From the NCBI RefSeq assembly GCF_004011825.1, contig NZ_RKLO01000001.1, positions 395,575 to 459,574 of the forward strand: 64,000 nt of DNA, in the 5' to 3' direction. Under the pieces are notes generated by a model that saw only the letters and a program-made list of their open reading frames with translations, was not told where the DNA came from and made no database searches. Made by a program: the position numbers and the translations under genes. The stretch comes from Rhodococcus xishaensis. GTDB taxonomy: Bacteria > Actinomycetota > Actinomycetes > Mycobacteriales > Mycobacteriaceae. Shown in pieces: positions 49,997 to 58,217 of this stretch; positions within the stretch are counted from its first letter, which is position 1, and the number at the start of each line of letters is the position of its first letter.

Positions 49997-50498
49997 TTTC
50001 CGCCGCGAGTTGGCTGGGCGGGTCACCGACGTCGACGACGATGGCGTCCTCATCGGGATCGGGCGGTTCGAGTGTCGCGATCTGGGTGTCGAGCAGCGAC
50101 GCGGGCATGAAGTGGTCCAGTCGGGTCGTGAGTCGTCCTGCGATCTGTTCGCGGGTGCCGTTGAGATGAACGAAGACGACGTGGTCGCCGCGAAGCACGT
50201 CACGGTAGCTGCGCTTGAGTGCCGAACAGGTGATGATCCCAGGCAGGCCGTTGTCCGTGTGCTCCCGGATCCACTCCGCGATCCGCTCCAGCCACGGCCA
50301 CCGGTCCTCGTCTGTCAGCGGCTGCCCGGACTCCATCTTCGCCACGCTCGCAGGGGGGTGCAGGGTGTCGCCTTCCTGGAGGTCCCAGCCCAGCGCCCCG
50401 GCAATCACTCCCGCGATCGTCGACTTGCCCGATCCCGACACTCCCATCACCACCAGGACGGGGAACGTCGTCTCCGGGATGTGCTCGCGTGTACTCAT
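49938..50498 (-). CDS. gntK: gluconokinase
   Basis: Phosphorylates gluconate to 6-phosphogluconate, feeding the pentose phosphate pathway. The product is about 186 residues from ATG 50498 (GTG 50507 adds three). It has Walker A MGVSGSGKSTIAGVIAGALGW, GDTLHPPASVAKMESGQPLTDEDRWPWL and CSALKRSYRDVLRG, all GntK hallmarks. It follows gntP by about 40 bases. Its 3' end overlaps the end of the converging MFS gene. Confidence 0.95.
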   Translation of the reverse strand: MSTREHIPETTFPVLVVMGVSGSGKSTIAGVIAGALGWDLQEGDTLHPPASVAKMESGQPLTDEDRWPWLERIAEWIREHTDNGLPGIITCSALKRSYRDVLRGDHVVFVHLNGTREQIAGRLTTRLDHFMPASLLDTQIATLEPPDPDEDAIVVDVGDPPSQLAAEIIAQLGPRRRSHGGRAETR

Positions 50499-50541
50499 GT
50501 GCGGCACACCAACTTCAGGTCGGTCACAGGTCCGCTCCTCC

Positions 50542-51936
50542 TCAGATGAATGTGCTCAGTGCGAGCACTCCGGCCAGACCGGTCACGGAAATGACGCATT
50601 CCATCACGGTCCAGGTCTTGAGGTTCTGCACCACGGTGACACCCAGGTACTCCTTCACGAGCCAGAATCCGGCGTCGTTGACGTGGGAGAGGAACAGCGA
50701 ACCTGCCCCGATCGCCAGGACCATCAGCGAAACGTGCGTCGTCGGCAGATCCGCCGCGACTGGCGCGAGAATGCCGGATGCGGTGACCGTGGCAACAGTG
50801 GCCGAACCGGTGGCAACCCGGATGAGGACCGCGACGAGCCAGGCGAGGAACAGTACGGGGAGCATGCTGTCCTGGATCGCGCGGGCGATCACGTCGGCGA
50901 TCCCGGTGTCGACGAGGACTTCCTTGAAGCCGCCGCCTGCGCCGACGATCATCACGATTCCCGCGATCGGCGGCAGCGAACTCTCCAGTGACCTGGCGAT
51001 GTCCTTGCGGTCCATGCCCCCGCCGCGACCGAGTAGCACCATACCGACGAGTACGGCGAGGCCGAGGGCTACGACTGGGGTCCCGAGAAAGTCGAGCAAC
51101 GCCTTGTACGGGGATTCTGAGTCAGGCGCAATGACGTCGGCGAGGGCTCTTCCGAGCATGAGAACGACGGGCAGCAGGATTGCGCAGAGCGTTGCCGTGA
51201 ATCCGGGACGCTGACGCTCCGCCGCGGCCTCGGCACCCTCGAGATCCTCCGGGGTCACGAAGAGGTCGGGCACGGGAACATCGACCCACCGCGCCGCGAG
51301 CTTGCTGAACAGCGGTCCGGCGACGACCACCGTCGGAATCGCCACGACGATGCCGAGAGCGAGGGTGAGCCCCAGGTCGGCGTCGAGCGCGGCCACCGCC
51401 ACGAGCGGGCCGGGGTGCGGCGGAACGAGTCCGTGCATGGCGGACAGTCCGGCCAGCGTGGGGATAGCGATACGGATCAGCGACTGCCCCGATCGCCGCG
51501 CGACGAGGATGATGACGGGCATCAGCAGCACGAGGCCGATCTCGAAGAACATCGGCAGGCCGATCACCGCGCCGACGAGCGCCATCGTCCACGGCAGGGT
51601 GCGCGGCCCGGAGCGGCCGACCAGGGTGTCCACGACCCGGTCGGCGCCGCCGGAGTCGGCGAGCAGCTTTCCGAACATCGCGCCGAAGCCGATGAGGAGG
51701 CCGACACTGCCCATCGTCGAACCGAAGCCCTCGACAAAGGACGCCACCGTGTCCGCTGGGCTGAGGCCCGCGCCTATGCCGACACCTGCCGCGCCGATGG
51801 ACAGGGCGAGGAAGGGGTGCAGTTTGAGCCAGGTGATCAGGACGACGATGGCCGCGACACCGACGATCGCGGCCGTGATCAGCCGCACATCCTGTCCAGC
51901 GGTATCGCCTGCCGCGAGGACCTCAGCGGTGCTCAT
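50542..51936 (-). CDS. gntP: gluconate:H+ symporter, GntP family
   Basis: A 464-residue permease with about 12-14 membrane helices. Recognisable GntP segments are FLALSIGAAGVGIGAGLSP, GSVGLLIGFGAMFGKLLADSGGADR, LVPPHPGPLVAVAALDADLG, VGAGGGFKEVLVDTGIAD and GSLFLSHVNDAGFW. It takes up gluconate and is cotranscribed with gntK, while the GntR-family regulator is divergent. Together these form a complete gluconate uptake and phosphorylation cluster. Confidence 0.95.
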   Translation of the reverse strand: MSTAEVLAAGDTAGQDVRLITAAIVGVAAIVVLITWLKLHPFLALSIGAAGVGIGAGLSPADTVASFVEGFGSTMGSVGLLIGFGAMFGKLLADSGGADRVVDTLVGRSGPRTLPWTMALVGAVIGLPMFFEIGLVLLMPVIILVARRSGQSLIRIAIPTLAGLSAMHGLVPPHPGPLVAVAALDADLGLTLALGIVVAIPTVVVAGPLFSKLAARWVDVPVPDLFVTPEDLEGAEAAAERQRPGFTATLCAILLPVVLMLGRALADVIAPDSESPYKALLDFLGTPVVALGLAVLVGMVLLGRGGGMDRKDIARSLESSLPPIAGIVMIVGAGGGFKEVLVDTGIADVIARAIQDSMLPVLFLAWLVAVLIRVATGSATVATVTASGILAPVAADLPTTHVSLMVLAIGAGSLFLSHVNDAGFWLVKEYLGVTVVQNLKTWTVMECVISVTGLAGVLALSTFI

Positions 51937-52002
51937 GTCGGTGCTCCGGGTTGGGGGTCCTGGAAGGCCACGCGGTGTGGCTTGTGCAACTGTGCATGAA
52001 AA

Positions 52003-52046
52003 ATACTACGAATTCAAGTATCAGTCGTATTACGTAGTCCGTATTG
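52003..52046. promoter_or_regulatory. gntP-gntR intergenic operator candidate
   Basis: An A+T-rich stretch holds the dyad ATACT/AGTAT (52003-52007 and 52017-52021) and two CGTATT direct repeats (52026 and 52040), with TACGTA between. It lies between the divergent gntP and GntR genes and is the natural binding place for the GntR protein. Confidence 0.5.
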
Positions 52047-52085
52047 CTGTATGACTGCACGCGTCGGCATGGCACCATCGGGCGC

Positions 52086-52823
52086 ATGGTCAACGTCGAC
52101 GATCCCAAGGACTCCGTGAACCGCCAGTTGCACGCATCGGTCCTCAACCGGCTGGGTGGTGAGATCGTCGCGGGTGTAGTACCGCCGGGTACCCGCATCT
52201 TGGCCGATGAAATCGTCGTGCAGTACGCGGTGTCGCGAACAGTGGTGCGCGAGGTGGTGCGCGTCCTCGAATCGCTGGGGCTGCTCGCGGTCCGCCGACG
52301 GATCGGGATCACCGTACTCAACGAGGATCACTGGAATTCGCTGGATCCGAACGTGATTCGATGGAAGCTGGCCGGCCCGCAACGGTTCGAGCAACTTGCG
52401 TGTCTGAGCGAACTCAGGTCGGCAATCGAACCGCTGGCAGCCAGGCTGGCGGCGAGTCGCGCGACGGCGGAGCAGTGTGGAGTGCTGACTGCGTCAGTGA
52501 TCGGCATGTCGTCGACGGCCCGCGCCGCTGACAACGACGCCTTCCTGGCACATGATTCGAACTTCCATCGCACGTTGCTCGCCGCCTCGGGAAACCCCCT
52601 TCTGCGAGCGATGTCGGAGATCGTCGTGGAGGTGTTGGAGGGCCGGACCCGGCACTCCCTCATGCCGCACATCGCCGAGTCGGAGGCCATCCACCTACAC
52701 GGTGTCGTTGCGGCGTCCGTTCAGGCGGGCGATGCCGATGCCGCGGAGGTTGCCATGCAGGCGATCGTCGTCGAATCCGCTATGGCCATGGAGGAATTGA
52801 AAGAGGCCCAAGAAGCCCTGTAG
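52086..52823 (+). CDS. GntR/FadR-family regulator of the gluconate cluster
   Basis: A 245-residue FadR-subfamily protein. The N-terminal winged helix is RLGGEIVAGVVPPGTRILADEIVVQYAVSRTVVREVVRVLESLGL, and the C-terminal all-helical FCD domain contains the metal-binding pattern (DSNFHRTLLAASGN, then AIHLHGVVAASVQAGD). It is divergent from gntP-gntK. C. glutamicum GntR1/2 regulate gluconate genes in a similar way. ATG 52086 starts the conserved part. Confidence 0.88.
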   Translation: MVNVDDPKDSVNRQLHASVLNRLGGEIVAGVVPPGTRILADEIVVQYAVSRTVVREVVRVLESLGLLAVRRRIGITVLNEDHWNSLDPNVIRWKLAGPQRFEQLACLSELRSAIEPLAARLAASRATAEQCGVLTASVIGMSSTARAADNDAFLAHDSNFHRTLLAASGNPLLRAMSEIVVEVLEGRTRHSLMPHIAESEAIHLHGVVAASVQAGDADAAEVAMQAIVVESAMAMEELKEAQEAL

Positions 52824-53031
52824 GTACTCCCACGGCTACCGACCGGGTGCACGCGTAAAGATCGCGTCAATGTCGACCTACTCGGGCGTCAGCAGATTGT
52901 CAGGAAGGTGCGTGAGGGCTCGAAACGGGTGCAGCATTGGAGATGAGCGTCCGACAAGCGAACGCTACGCGTGGCGCTGCCGTACGGGCACCGTAAGCCT
53001 GAACTGACGACGAACTCGAAAGAAGAACGCA

Positions 53032-53124
53032 ATGGCTGATTTGGCCGTCGTCGTGTTGATAATCGGTGTATTCACACTATGCGCGTTGGTGCTGCGTAGC
53101 CTTCAGTCGAGGCGGGTGCGCTGA
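53032..53124 (+). CDS. 30-residue membrane peptide before kdpD
   Basis: A small frame, ATG 53032 to TGA 53122-53124, encodes a single hydrophobic helix: MADLAVVVLIIGVFTLCALV plus a basic end (RSLQSRRVR). An AGAAG ribosome site lies in front. Single-helix peptides of this kind stand at the head of kdp operons (KdpF and an upstream small protein). Here it is followed directly by kdpD, with no kdpFABC between. It is probably a remnant or orphan leader gene of a kdp operon. Confidence 0.6.
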   Translation: MADLAVVVLIIGVFTLCALVLRSLQSRRVR

Positions 53125-53147
53125 CCGTTCCCTACTGACCGTTCCCT
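53121..53147. repeat. direct repeat at the possible kdpFABC gap
   Basis: CTGACCGTTCCCT occurs twice, at 53121-53133 and 53135-53147, separated by one base. The first copy contains the stop codon of the small peptide. It sits where kdpFABC would normally lie. Confidence 0.65.
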
Positions 53148-53194
53148 CGGACTTCTGAGATCGACCGCGTCTGGATGCGGCGCGGCGATGCCGG

Positions 53195-55741
53195 GTGAAT
53201 GATGAGTGTGTGAGTAGTCCCGAACCGACCCGCGCCCCGCGCCGTGGCGAGTTACGGATCTACATCGGTGCGGCCCCCGGCGTGGGCAAGACCTACGCGA
53301 TGCTCGGGGAGGCGCACCGTCGCATCGAAAAGGGCGATGACGTGGTTGCCGCGGTCGTGGAGACCCGTGACCGTGCCCGCACCGCCGGGAAATTGTCGGG
53401 ACTCGAGGTCCTCGAGCCGAGGATGGTCTCGTACCGGGGCACCTCGATGCCTGAACTCGACGTCGAAGCGGTGATCGCGCGGCAGCCGGCGGTGGTGTTG
53501 GTCGACGATCTCTCGCACTCCAACACCCCGGGCAGTCGCAACGACAAGCGTTGGCAGGACGTCTACGAGTTGCTCGACGCCGGCATCGACGTCCTGTCGA
53601 CGCTCAACGTGCAGCACCTCGAGAGTCTGAGCGACGTGGTCCAGCAGATCACCGGGGTCGAGCAGCGCGAGACCTTGCCCGACAAAGTGGTTCGCGAGGC
53701 CACTCAGGTTGAACTCGTCGATCTAACACCGGAAGCTCTGCGGCGCAGCCTCTCTCGCCGAAACGGATACGCCGCCGACAAGGTCGATACAGTCCTCGAT
53801 GACTACTTCCGGCACGGAAACCTCACGGCGTTGCGCGAACTCGCGTTGCTGTGGGTTGCGGCCCACGTAGACGCCGAACTTGCGAATTACAGTGCCGAGA
53901 CGGAGACCACCGAAACGCGAGAGGCCCGTGAGCGCGTCGTCGTGGCCGTCACCGGCGGCCCCGAATCGGAGACCCTCGTCCGGCGGGCCAGCCGCATCGC
54001 AAGCAGGTCCAGCGCCGAACTCATGGTGGTCCATGTCGTACGCGGTGAGGGTCTCGAGGGTGAGGCCGCCGCCGACATGGGCAGGGTGCGCAAGCTCGCC
54101 GCGGGAGTAGGGGCGAGTCTGCACAATGTCGTCGGCGACGACGTCCCGACGACGCTGCTCGAGTTCGCCCGCGAGGTCAACGCCACGCAGTTGGTGATCG
54201 GCACGTCCCGGCGCTCGCGGTGGGCGCGGATCTTCGAGGAGGGGATCGGCTCGGAGATCGTCCGGCGGTCCCGGACGATCGACGTTCACATCGTCACGCA
54301 CGACGAGGCCGCGCGCCGGCACCGTGTTTCGATGCCGGGTCGCGGGCGCCGGATCCTCTCGTGGCTGGCCGCGGTGGTCGTGCCCTCTCTGGCGGCGGCG
54401 TTGATGGCGGTCATCGATCAGGTGACGGGACTCGGCGCCCAGAACGCGTTGTTCTTCGTAGTGGTGCTCGGGGTCGCTCTGTTCGGCGGTGTGGGTCCGG
54501 CGATCCTGTCAGCGCTCGTTTCGGGGCTGCTGCTCAACTATTTCTTCACCGACCCGCTCTACAGCTTGACGATCGCCGAGCCGGACAACTTCGTCACCAC
54601 GATGGTGCTGATGGTGGTCGCCGTCGCGGTCGCCGTGCTGGTCGACGCGGCCGCGAAACGGGCACGCGAGGCTCGGCGCGCATCGCAGGAGGCCGAACTT
54701 CTGGCACTGTTCGCGGGGTCGGTGCTACGCGGGGCGGACCTGCCGGCGTTACTCGAGAAGGTGCGGGAGACATACTCACAGGCAGGGGTCAGCGTCGTCC
54801 GGCGCAGCGAGGGCGTGGTCAGTTCTGTGGGCGCGTCACCGCCCACGTCGGTCGACGAGGCCGCAACGGTGTGCGAGGCGGGTGCCGGCGAGTACGCGCT
54901 GCTCCTCGCGGGCGCCGAACTTGGTGCGCGGGATCGCAAGGTCCTTGGCGCAGTGGCTAATCAGGCGGTCGGACTGATCCGACAGAAGCAGCTCGCCGAG
55001 GAGGCCGGCCAGGCGTCGGCGCTTGCGGAGGCCGACCGGTTGCGCCGGTCGCTGCTCTCGGCCGTCAGCCACGACCTGCGGACTCCGCTGGCCGCCGTGA
55101 AGGCGGCCGTGTCGAGCCTGCGTAGCGCTGACATCGAGTTCTCGCCCGAGGACACCGCCGAACTGTTGGCCACCGTGGAGGAGTCGACCGATCAACTGAC
55201 CGCGCTGGTCGGCAACCTCCTCGACTCGTCGCGGCTCGCGGCGGGCGTGGTCAAGCCGACGCTGCGGAAGGTGTATCTCGAAGAGGTGGTCCACCGGGCC
55301 CTCGTCGGTGCGGGACCAAGGAGACCGGGCTCGGCGCGGCGGGTGCGTGACCAGGTGAAAGTCGAGGTGGGCGACGCGACGGTGATGGCCGACGCCGGAC
55401 TGCTCGAGCGGGTGATCGCCAATCTCGTCGATAACGCACTGCGCTACGCGCCCGACGAACCCATCCGGATCGGCGTGGCACGGGCGGGGGACCGGACGAC
55501 GATCACGGTCGCCGACACCGGACCTGGGCTCGCGCGCGGTACCCACGACCAGGTGTTCGGCGCCTTTCAGCGGCTCGGCGACCGGGACAACACGATCGGC
55601 GTCGGGTTGGGTCTGTCGGTGGTGAAGGGATTGGTCGAGGCAATGGGAGGCACCGTCAGCGCGACGGACACCCCGGGTGGCGGTTTGACGATGGCGGTCG
55701 AACTGGCTGCCTCCCCGACCGGAGGCACCGAGGAGGCCTGA
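53195..55741 (+). CDS. kdpD: sensor histidine kinase KdpD
   Basis: A sensor for K+ limitation or turgor that phosphorylates KdpE. The 848-residue protein has the N-terminal KdpD domain (LRIYIGAAPGVGKTYAMLGEA, Walker A about 25-32; VLVDDLSHSNTPGS) and a universal-stress domain. Four membrane helices lie near 390-490 (DUF4118), followed by a GAF-like part. The kinase core has SAVSHDLRTPLAAVK (phospho-His), NLVDNALRYAPDE, DTGPG and GVGLGLS. GTG 53210 is an alternative start. It overlaps kdpE by one base (TGATG). No kdpFABC genes are present within the window. Confidence 0.95.
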   Translation: MNDECVSSPEPTRAPRRGELRIYIGAAPGVGKTYAMLGEAHRRIEKGDDVVAAVVETRDRARTAGKLSGLEVLEPRMVSYRGTSMPELDVEAVIARQPAVVLVDDLSHSNTPGSRNDKRWQDVYELLDAGIDVLSTLNVQHLESLSDVVQQITGVEQRETLPDKVVREATQVELVDLTPEALRRSLSRRNGYAADKVDTVLDDYFRHGNLTALRELALLWVAAHVDAELANYSAETETTETREARERVVVAVTGGPESETLVRRASRIASRSSAELMVVHVVRGEGLEGEAAADMGRVRKLAAGVGASLHNVVGDDVPTTLLEFAREVNATQLVIGTSRRSRWARIFEEGIGSEIVRRSRTIDVHIVTHDEAARRHRVSMPGRGRRILSWLAAVVVPSLAAALMAVIDQVTGLGAQNALFFVVVLGVALFGGVGPAILSALVSGLLLNYFFTDPLYSLTIAEPDNFVTTMVLMVVAVAVAVLVDAAAKRAREARRASQEAELLALFAGSVLRGADLPALLEKVRETYSQAGVSVVRRSEGVVSSVGASPPTSVDEAATVCEAGAGEYALLLAGAELGARDRKVLGAVANQAVGLIRQKQLAEEAGQASALAEADRLRRSLLSAVSHDLRTPLAAVKAAVSSLRSADIEFSPEDTAELLATVEESTDQLTALVGNLLDSSRLAAGVVKPTLRKVYLEEVVHRALVGAGPRRPGSARRVRDQVKVEVGDATVMADAGLLERVIANLVDNALRYAPDEPIRIGVARAGDRTTITVADTGPGLARGTHDQVFGAFQRLGDRDNTIGVGLGLSVVKGLVEAMGGTVSATDTPGGGLTMAVELAASPTGGTEEA

Positions 55742-56421
55742 TGACTCGGGTGTTGGTGGTCGACGACGAGCCGCAGATTCTGCGTGCCCTGCGGATCAAC
55801 CTGATCGTTCGTGGCTACGAGGTGACCACGGCCTCGACCGGCGCGGCTGCCCTGCGGGCGGCGGCCGACAAACACCCTGAGGTAGTGGTGCTCGACCTCG
55901 GGCTGCCGGACATGGATGGCATCGAGGTCCTCGCGGGACTGCGCGGCTGGTACACGGCGCCGGTGATCGTGCTGTCGGCACGCACCGACTCTTCCGACAA
56001 GGTCGAAGCCCTCGACGGCGGCGCCGATGACTACGTCACCAAACCGTTCGGGATGGACGAGTTCCTCGCTCGGCTGCGGGCCGCAGTACGACGGGGTGCA
56101 GCGGCAGCCGAGACGAGCGAACCGGTCGTGGTCACCGACTCGTTCACAGTTGACTTGGCCGCAAAGAAGGTCACCCGTGACGGCGCGGAGGTGCACCTGA
56201 CGCCCACCGAGTGGGGGATGCTCGAGATGCTCGTGCGCAACAACGGCAAGCTCGTGGGGCAGAAGGAACTCCTGCGCGAGGTGTGGGGTCCGGCCTACGC
56301 CACCGAGACGCACTACCTCCGGGTCTACCTCGCCCAGCTGCGTCGCAAACTCGAGAAGGACCCGTCGAAGCCGCGGCACCTGCTGACTGAGACCGGAATG
56401 GGCTACCGCTTCCGGGAGTGA
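55741..56421 (+). CDS. kdpE: response regulator KdpE
   Basis: A 226-residue OmpR-type regulator. The receiver domain has VLVVDDEPQILRALRINL and the phospho-accepting Asp in VVVLDLGLPDMDGIEV, then Lys in DDYVTKPFGMDE. The C-terminal winged helix has LTPTEWGMLEMLVRNNGKLVGQKELLREVWG. Partner of KdpD, with which it overlaps. The next gene is an AGCS symporter beginning about 100 bases later on the same strand. Its usual target operon kdpFABC is missing here. Confidence 0.95.
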   Translation: MTRVLVVDDEPQILRALRINLIVRGYEVTTASTGAAALRAAADKHPEVVVLDLGLPDMDGIEVLAGLRGWYTAPVIVLSARTDSSDKVEALDGGADDYVTKPFGMDEFLARLRAAVRRGAAAAETSEPVVVTDSFTVDLAAKKVTRDGAEVHLTPTEWGMLEMLVRNNGKLVGQKELLREVWGPAYATETHYLRVYLAQLRRKLEKDPSKPRHLLTETGMGYRFRE

Positions 56422-56480
56422 ACCCGACTTTCGCGTCAACGTACATATATTCGTCTCAGCGAACATATATGGCACATGTA

Positions 56481-56495
56481 GATGTATTGCACATC
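56481..56495. promoter_or_regulatory. inverted repeat upstream of AGCS symporter 1
   Basis: GATGTATTGCACATC is an inverted repeat (GATGT/ACATC arms), 28 bases before the ATG. It lies in an A+T-rich stretch with two CATATAT elements (56442-56468). The same element precedes the second symporter, so it is a probable operator or promoter part. Confidence 0.6.
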
Positions 56496-56522
56496 ATGTT
56501 CATACAGGTCCATTATCGACGA

Positions 56523-57968
56523 ATGGACGCGTCCATCGATGCTGTCACGAGAATCAACGAGATCTACTGGTACGGCGTGATCGTGCTGCTCGTGGGGCTG
56601 GGCTTGTATTTCACCGTGTGGTCGCGGTTCGTGCAGATTCGATTGATTCCCGACATGTTCCGTTCGGTTGTCGAACGCGCCGAGCTGCTCCCCGACGGCA
56701 CCAGGGGGATCTCCGCTTTCCGGGCGTTCTCTGTCTCGGCTGCCGCCCGCGTCGGTACCGGCAACATCGTCGGGGTCGGCCTCGCGATCAGCGTCGGCGG
56801 GCCGGGTGCAGTGTTCTGGATGTGGGCTATGGCCGTGGTCGGTGCGGCGACCGCCTTCGTGGAGTCCACGCTCGCCCAGCTGTACAAGGTGCGCGACCGC
56901 GACGGATTCAGGGGTGGTCCCGCGTACTACATGCTGCACGGGTTGCGGCGACGGTGGATGGGCGTGCTCTTCGCGGTCGTGATCACCCTCACCTACGGGT
57001 TCAGCTGGAACGCGGTGCAGGCCAACGCGATCGTCGATGCTGCTTCGGAGTCGATCGCGTTCGAAGGGCGCGCGCCGGCCGCCGCGATCGGGCTGGGGGT
57101 TGCAGTGTTGGTCGCCGGCGTGATCTTCGGAGGCTTTCGGCGGATCTCGGCGGTCTCGCAGATCCTCGTGCCTTTCGTTGCGACCGCATACGTCGTGCTC
57201 GGGTTGCTGGTCGTGGTGCTCAACATCGGTGAAGTGCCGCGGATGTTCCAGCTGATCGTCGAGGACGCGTTCGGTATCCGCGAGATGGTCAGCGGTGGAT
57301 TCGCTGCGGCGTTCATGTACGGGGTCCGCCGGGGCCTGTTCTCCAACGAGGCAGGCATGGGTTCCGCGCCGAATGCTGGTGCCACTGCTGCTGTTTCGCA
57401 TCCCGTCAAGCAGGGTCTGGTGCAGAGCCTGGGCGTCTACTTCGACACCTTGCTCGTTTGCTCGATCACGGCGTTCATCATCTTGCTGTCGAACCCCGAG
57501 TACGGCACCCCGGCCGGTGCCTCGCTCACTCAGAACGCACTGGCCGCCGAGCTCGGAGCCTGGACCGTGCATTTTCTCGCGATCGCGATCTTCTTCCTGG
57601 CCTTCACCTCGATCATCGGCAACTACTACTACGGTGAGGCCAACGTCGAGTTCCTCACAGGTTCCCCGGGAGCCCTGCGGGGCTACCGGCTGATCGTCGT
57701 GGCATGCGTGTTCGGCGGGGCCATCGGGTCGCTTCCGATCGTGTGGGAGTTGGCCGACCTCACCATGGGTGTGATGACAACGGTCAACCTCCTGGCGCTG
57801 ATGCCGCTGTCGGGAGTCGCGTTCGCGTTGTTCGCGCATTACTCGCGTCAGCGTAAGCAGGGGATCGATCCGGTGTTCCATCGCGCTGACCTGCCGGAGA
57901 TCCGCGGAGTGCAGGTGTGGGAGGAGGAGACGGGCGCCGAGCATGGCAGGATGACCGAACAGCGCTGA
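56523..57968 (+). CDS. sodium:alanine (AGCS family) symporter 1
   Basis: A 481-residue permease of the alanine/glycine:cation symporter family, with about 11 membrane helices. The family signature GGPGAVFWMWAMAVVGAA is present, with AARVGTGNIVGVGLAISVGG before it and SNEAGMGSAPNAGATAAVSHPVKQG later. It imports alanine, glycine or related amino acids with Na+; the exact substrate is unknown. ATG 56523 is used because the paralogue starts with the same MDASIDAVTRIN sequence. It differs from symporter 2 by few residues, with no indel until the last 15 codons. Confidence 0.93.
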   Translation: MDASIDAVTRINEIYWYGVIVLLVGLGLYFTVWSRFVQIRLIPDMFRSVVERAELLPDGTRGISAFRAFSVSAAARVGTGNIVGVGLAISVGGPGAVFWMWAMAVVGAATAFVESTLAQLYKVRDRDGFRGGPAYYMLHGLRRRWMGVLFAVVITLTYGFSWNAVQANAIVDAASESIAFEGRAPAAAIGLGVAVLVAGVIFGGFRRISAVSQILVPFVATAYVVLGLLVVVLNIGEVPRMFQLIVEDAFGIREMVSGGFAAAFMYGVRRGLFSNEAGMGSAPNAGATAAVSHPVKQGLVQSLGVYFDTLLVCSITAFIILLSNPEYGTPAGASLTQNALAAELGAWTVHFLAIAIFFLAFTSIIGNYYYGEANVEFLTGSPGALRGYRLIVVACVFGGAIGSLPIVWELADLTMGVMTTVNLLALMPLSGVAFALFAHYSRQRKQGIDPVFHRADLPEIRGVQVWEEETGAEHGRMTEQR

Positions 57969-58157
57969 ACAGACTCCTGAACCGGCGCCCACCGAATTGT
58001 GGGTCGAGCGCAACGGCACTCGTCTCTACGCCGCAGCTCGCGTGGCGCCGAGGTGCGCATCGGATCGAATCGGTCGGGGGTCTTCACGCAGGCGGGCTAC
58101 TCGAGATGGCTCCGCCGCGTGCTCGGGCATGAGTTCGGATCTCCGCTCTACGGCGCG
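57961..58157 (+). pseudogene. truncated, frameshifted copy of the OsmC gene
   Basis: This stretch matches the first ~200 bases of the OsmC gene at 59650 closely (shared runs such as ACCGAATTGTGGGTCGAGCG and CGTGCTCGGGCATGAGTTCG). The start codon is lost: ATGGCTGA there is AGCGCTGA here. Several small indels break the frame. Homology stops near 58157. The intact gene is the downstream one, so this is a decayed duplicate left between the two symporters. Confidence 0.85.
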
Positions 58158-58176
58158 TAGATATATTGCTCATATA

Positions 58177-58191
58177 GATGTGTTGCACATC
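58177..58191. promoter_or_regulatory. inverted repeat upstream of AGCS symporter 2
   Basis: GATGTGTTGCACATC has perfect 6-base arms (GATGTG/CACATC) around TTG and lies 27 bases before the ATG. It is preceded by AT-rich ATATATTGCTCATATA. It matches the element before symporter 1 with one base change, in a region where flanking bases differ more. Confidence 0.6.
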
Positions 58192-58217
58192 ACCTACGTA
58201 AAGTCGATGATCGACAG

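Noticed and set aside
52870-53007. 45-codon frame before the small kdp-like peptide
   Set aside because: No ribosome site, no hydrophobic or conserved pattern, and unusual codon use; treated as chance.
52824-53031. Possible c-di-AMP or other riboswitch ahead of the kdp genes
   Set aside because: No conserved core or convincing multi-stem structure could be drawn by eye.
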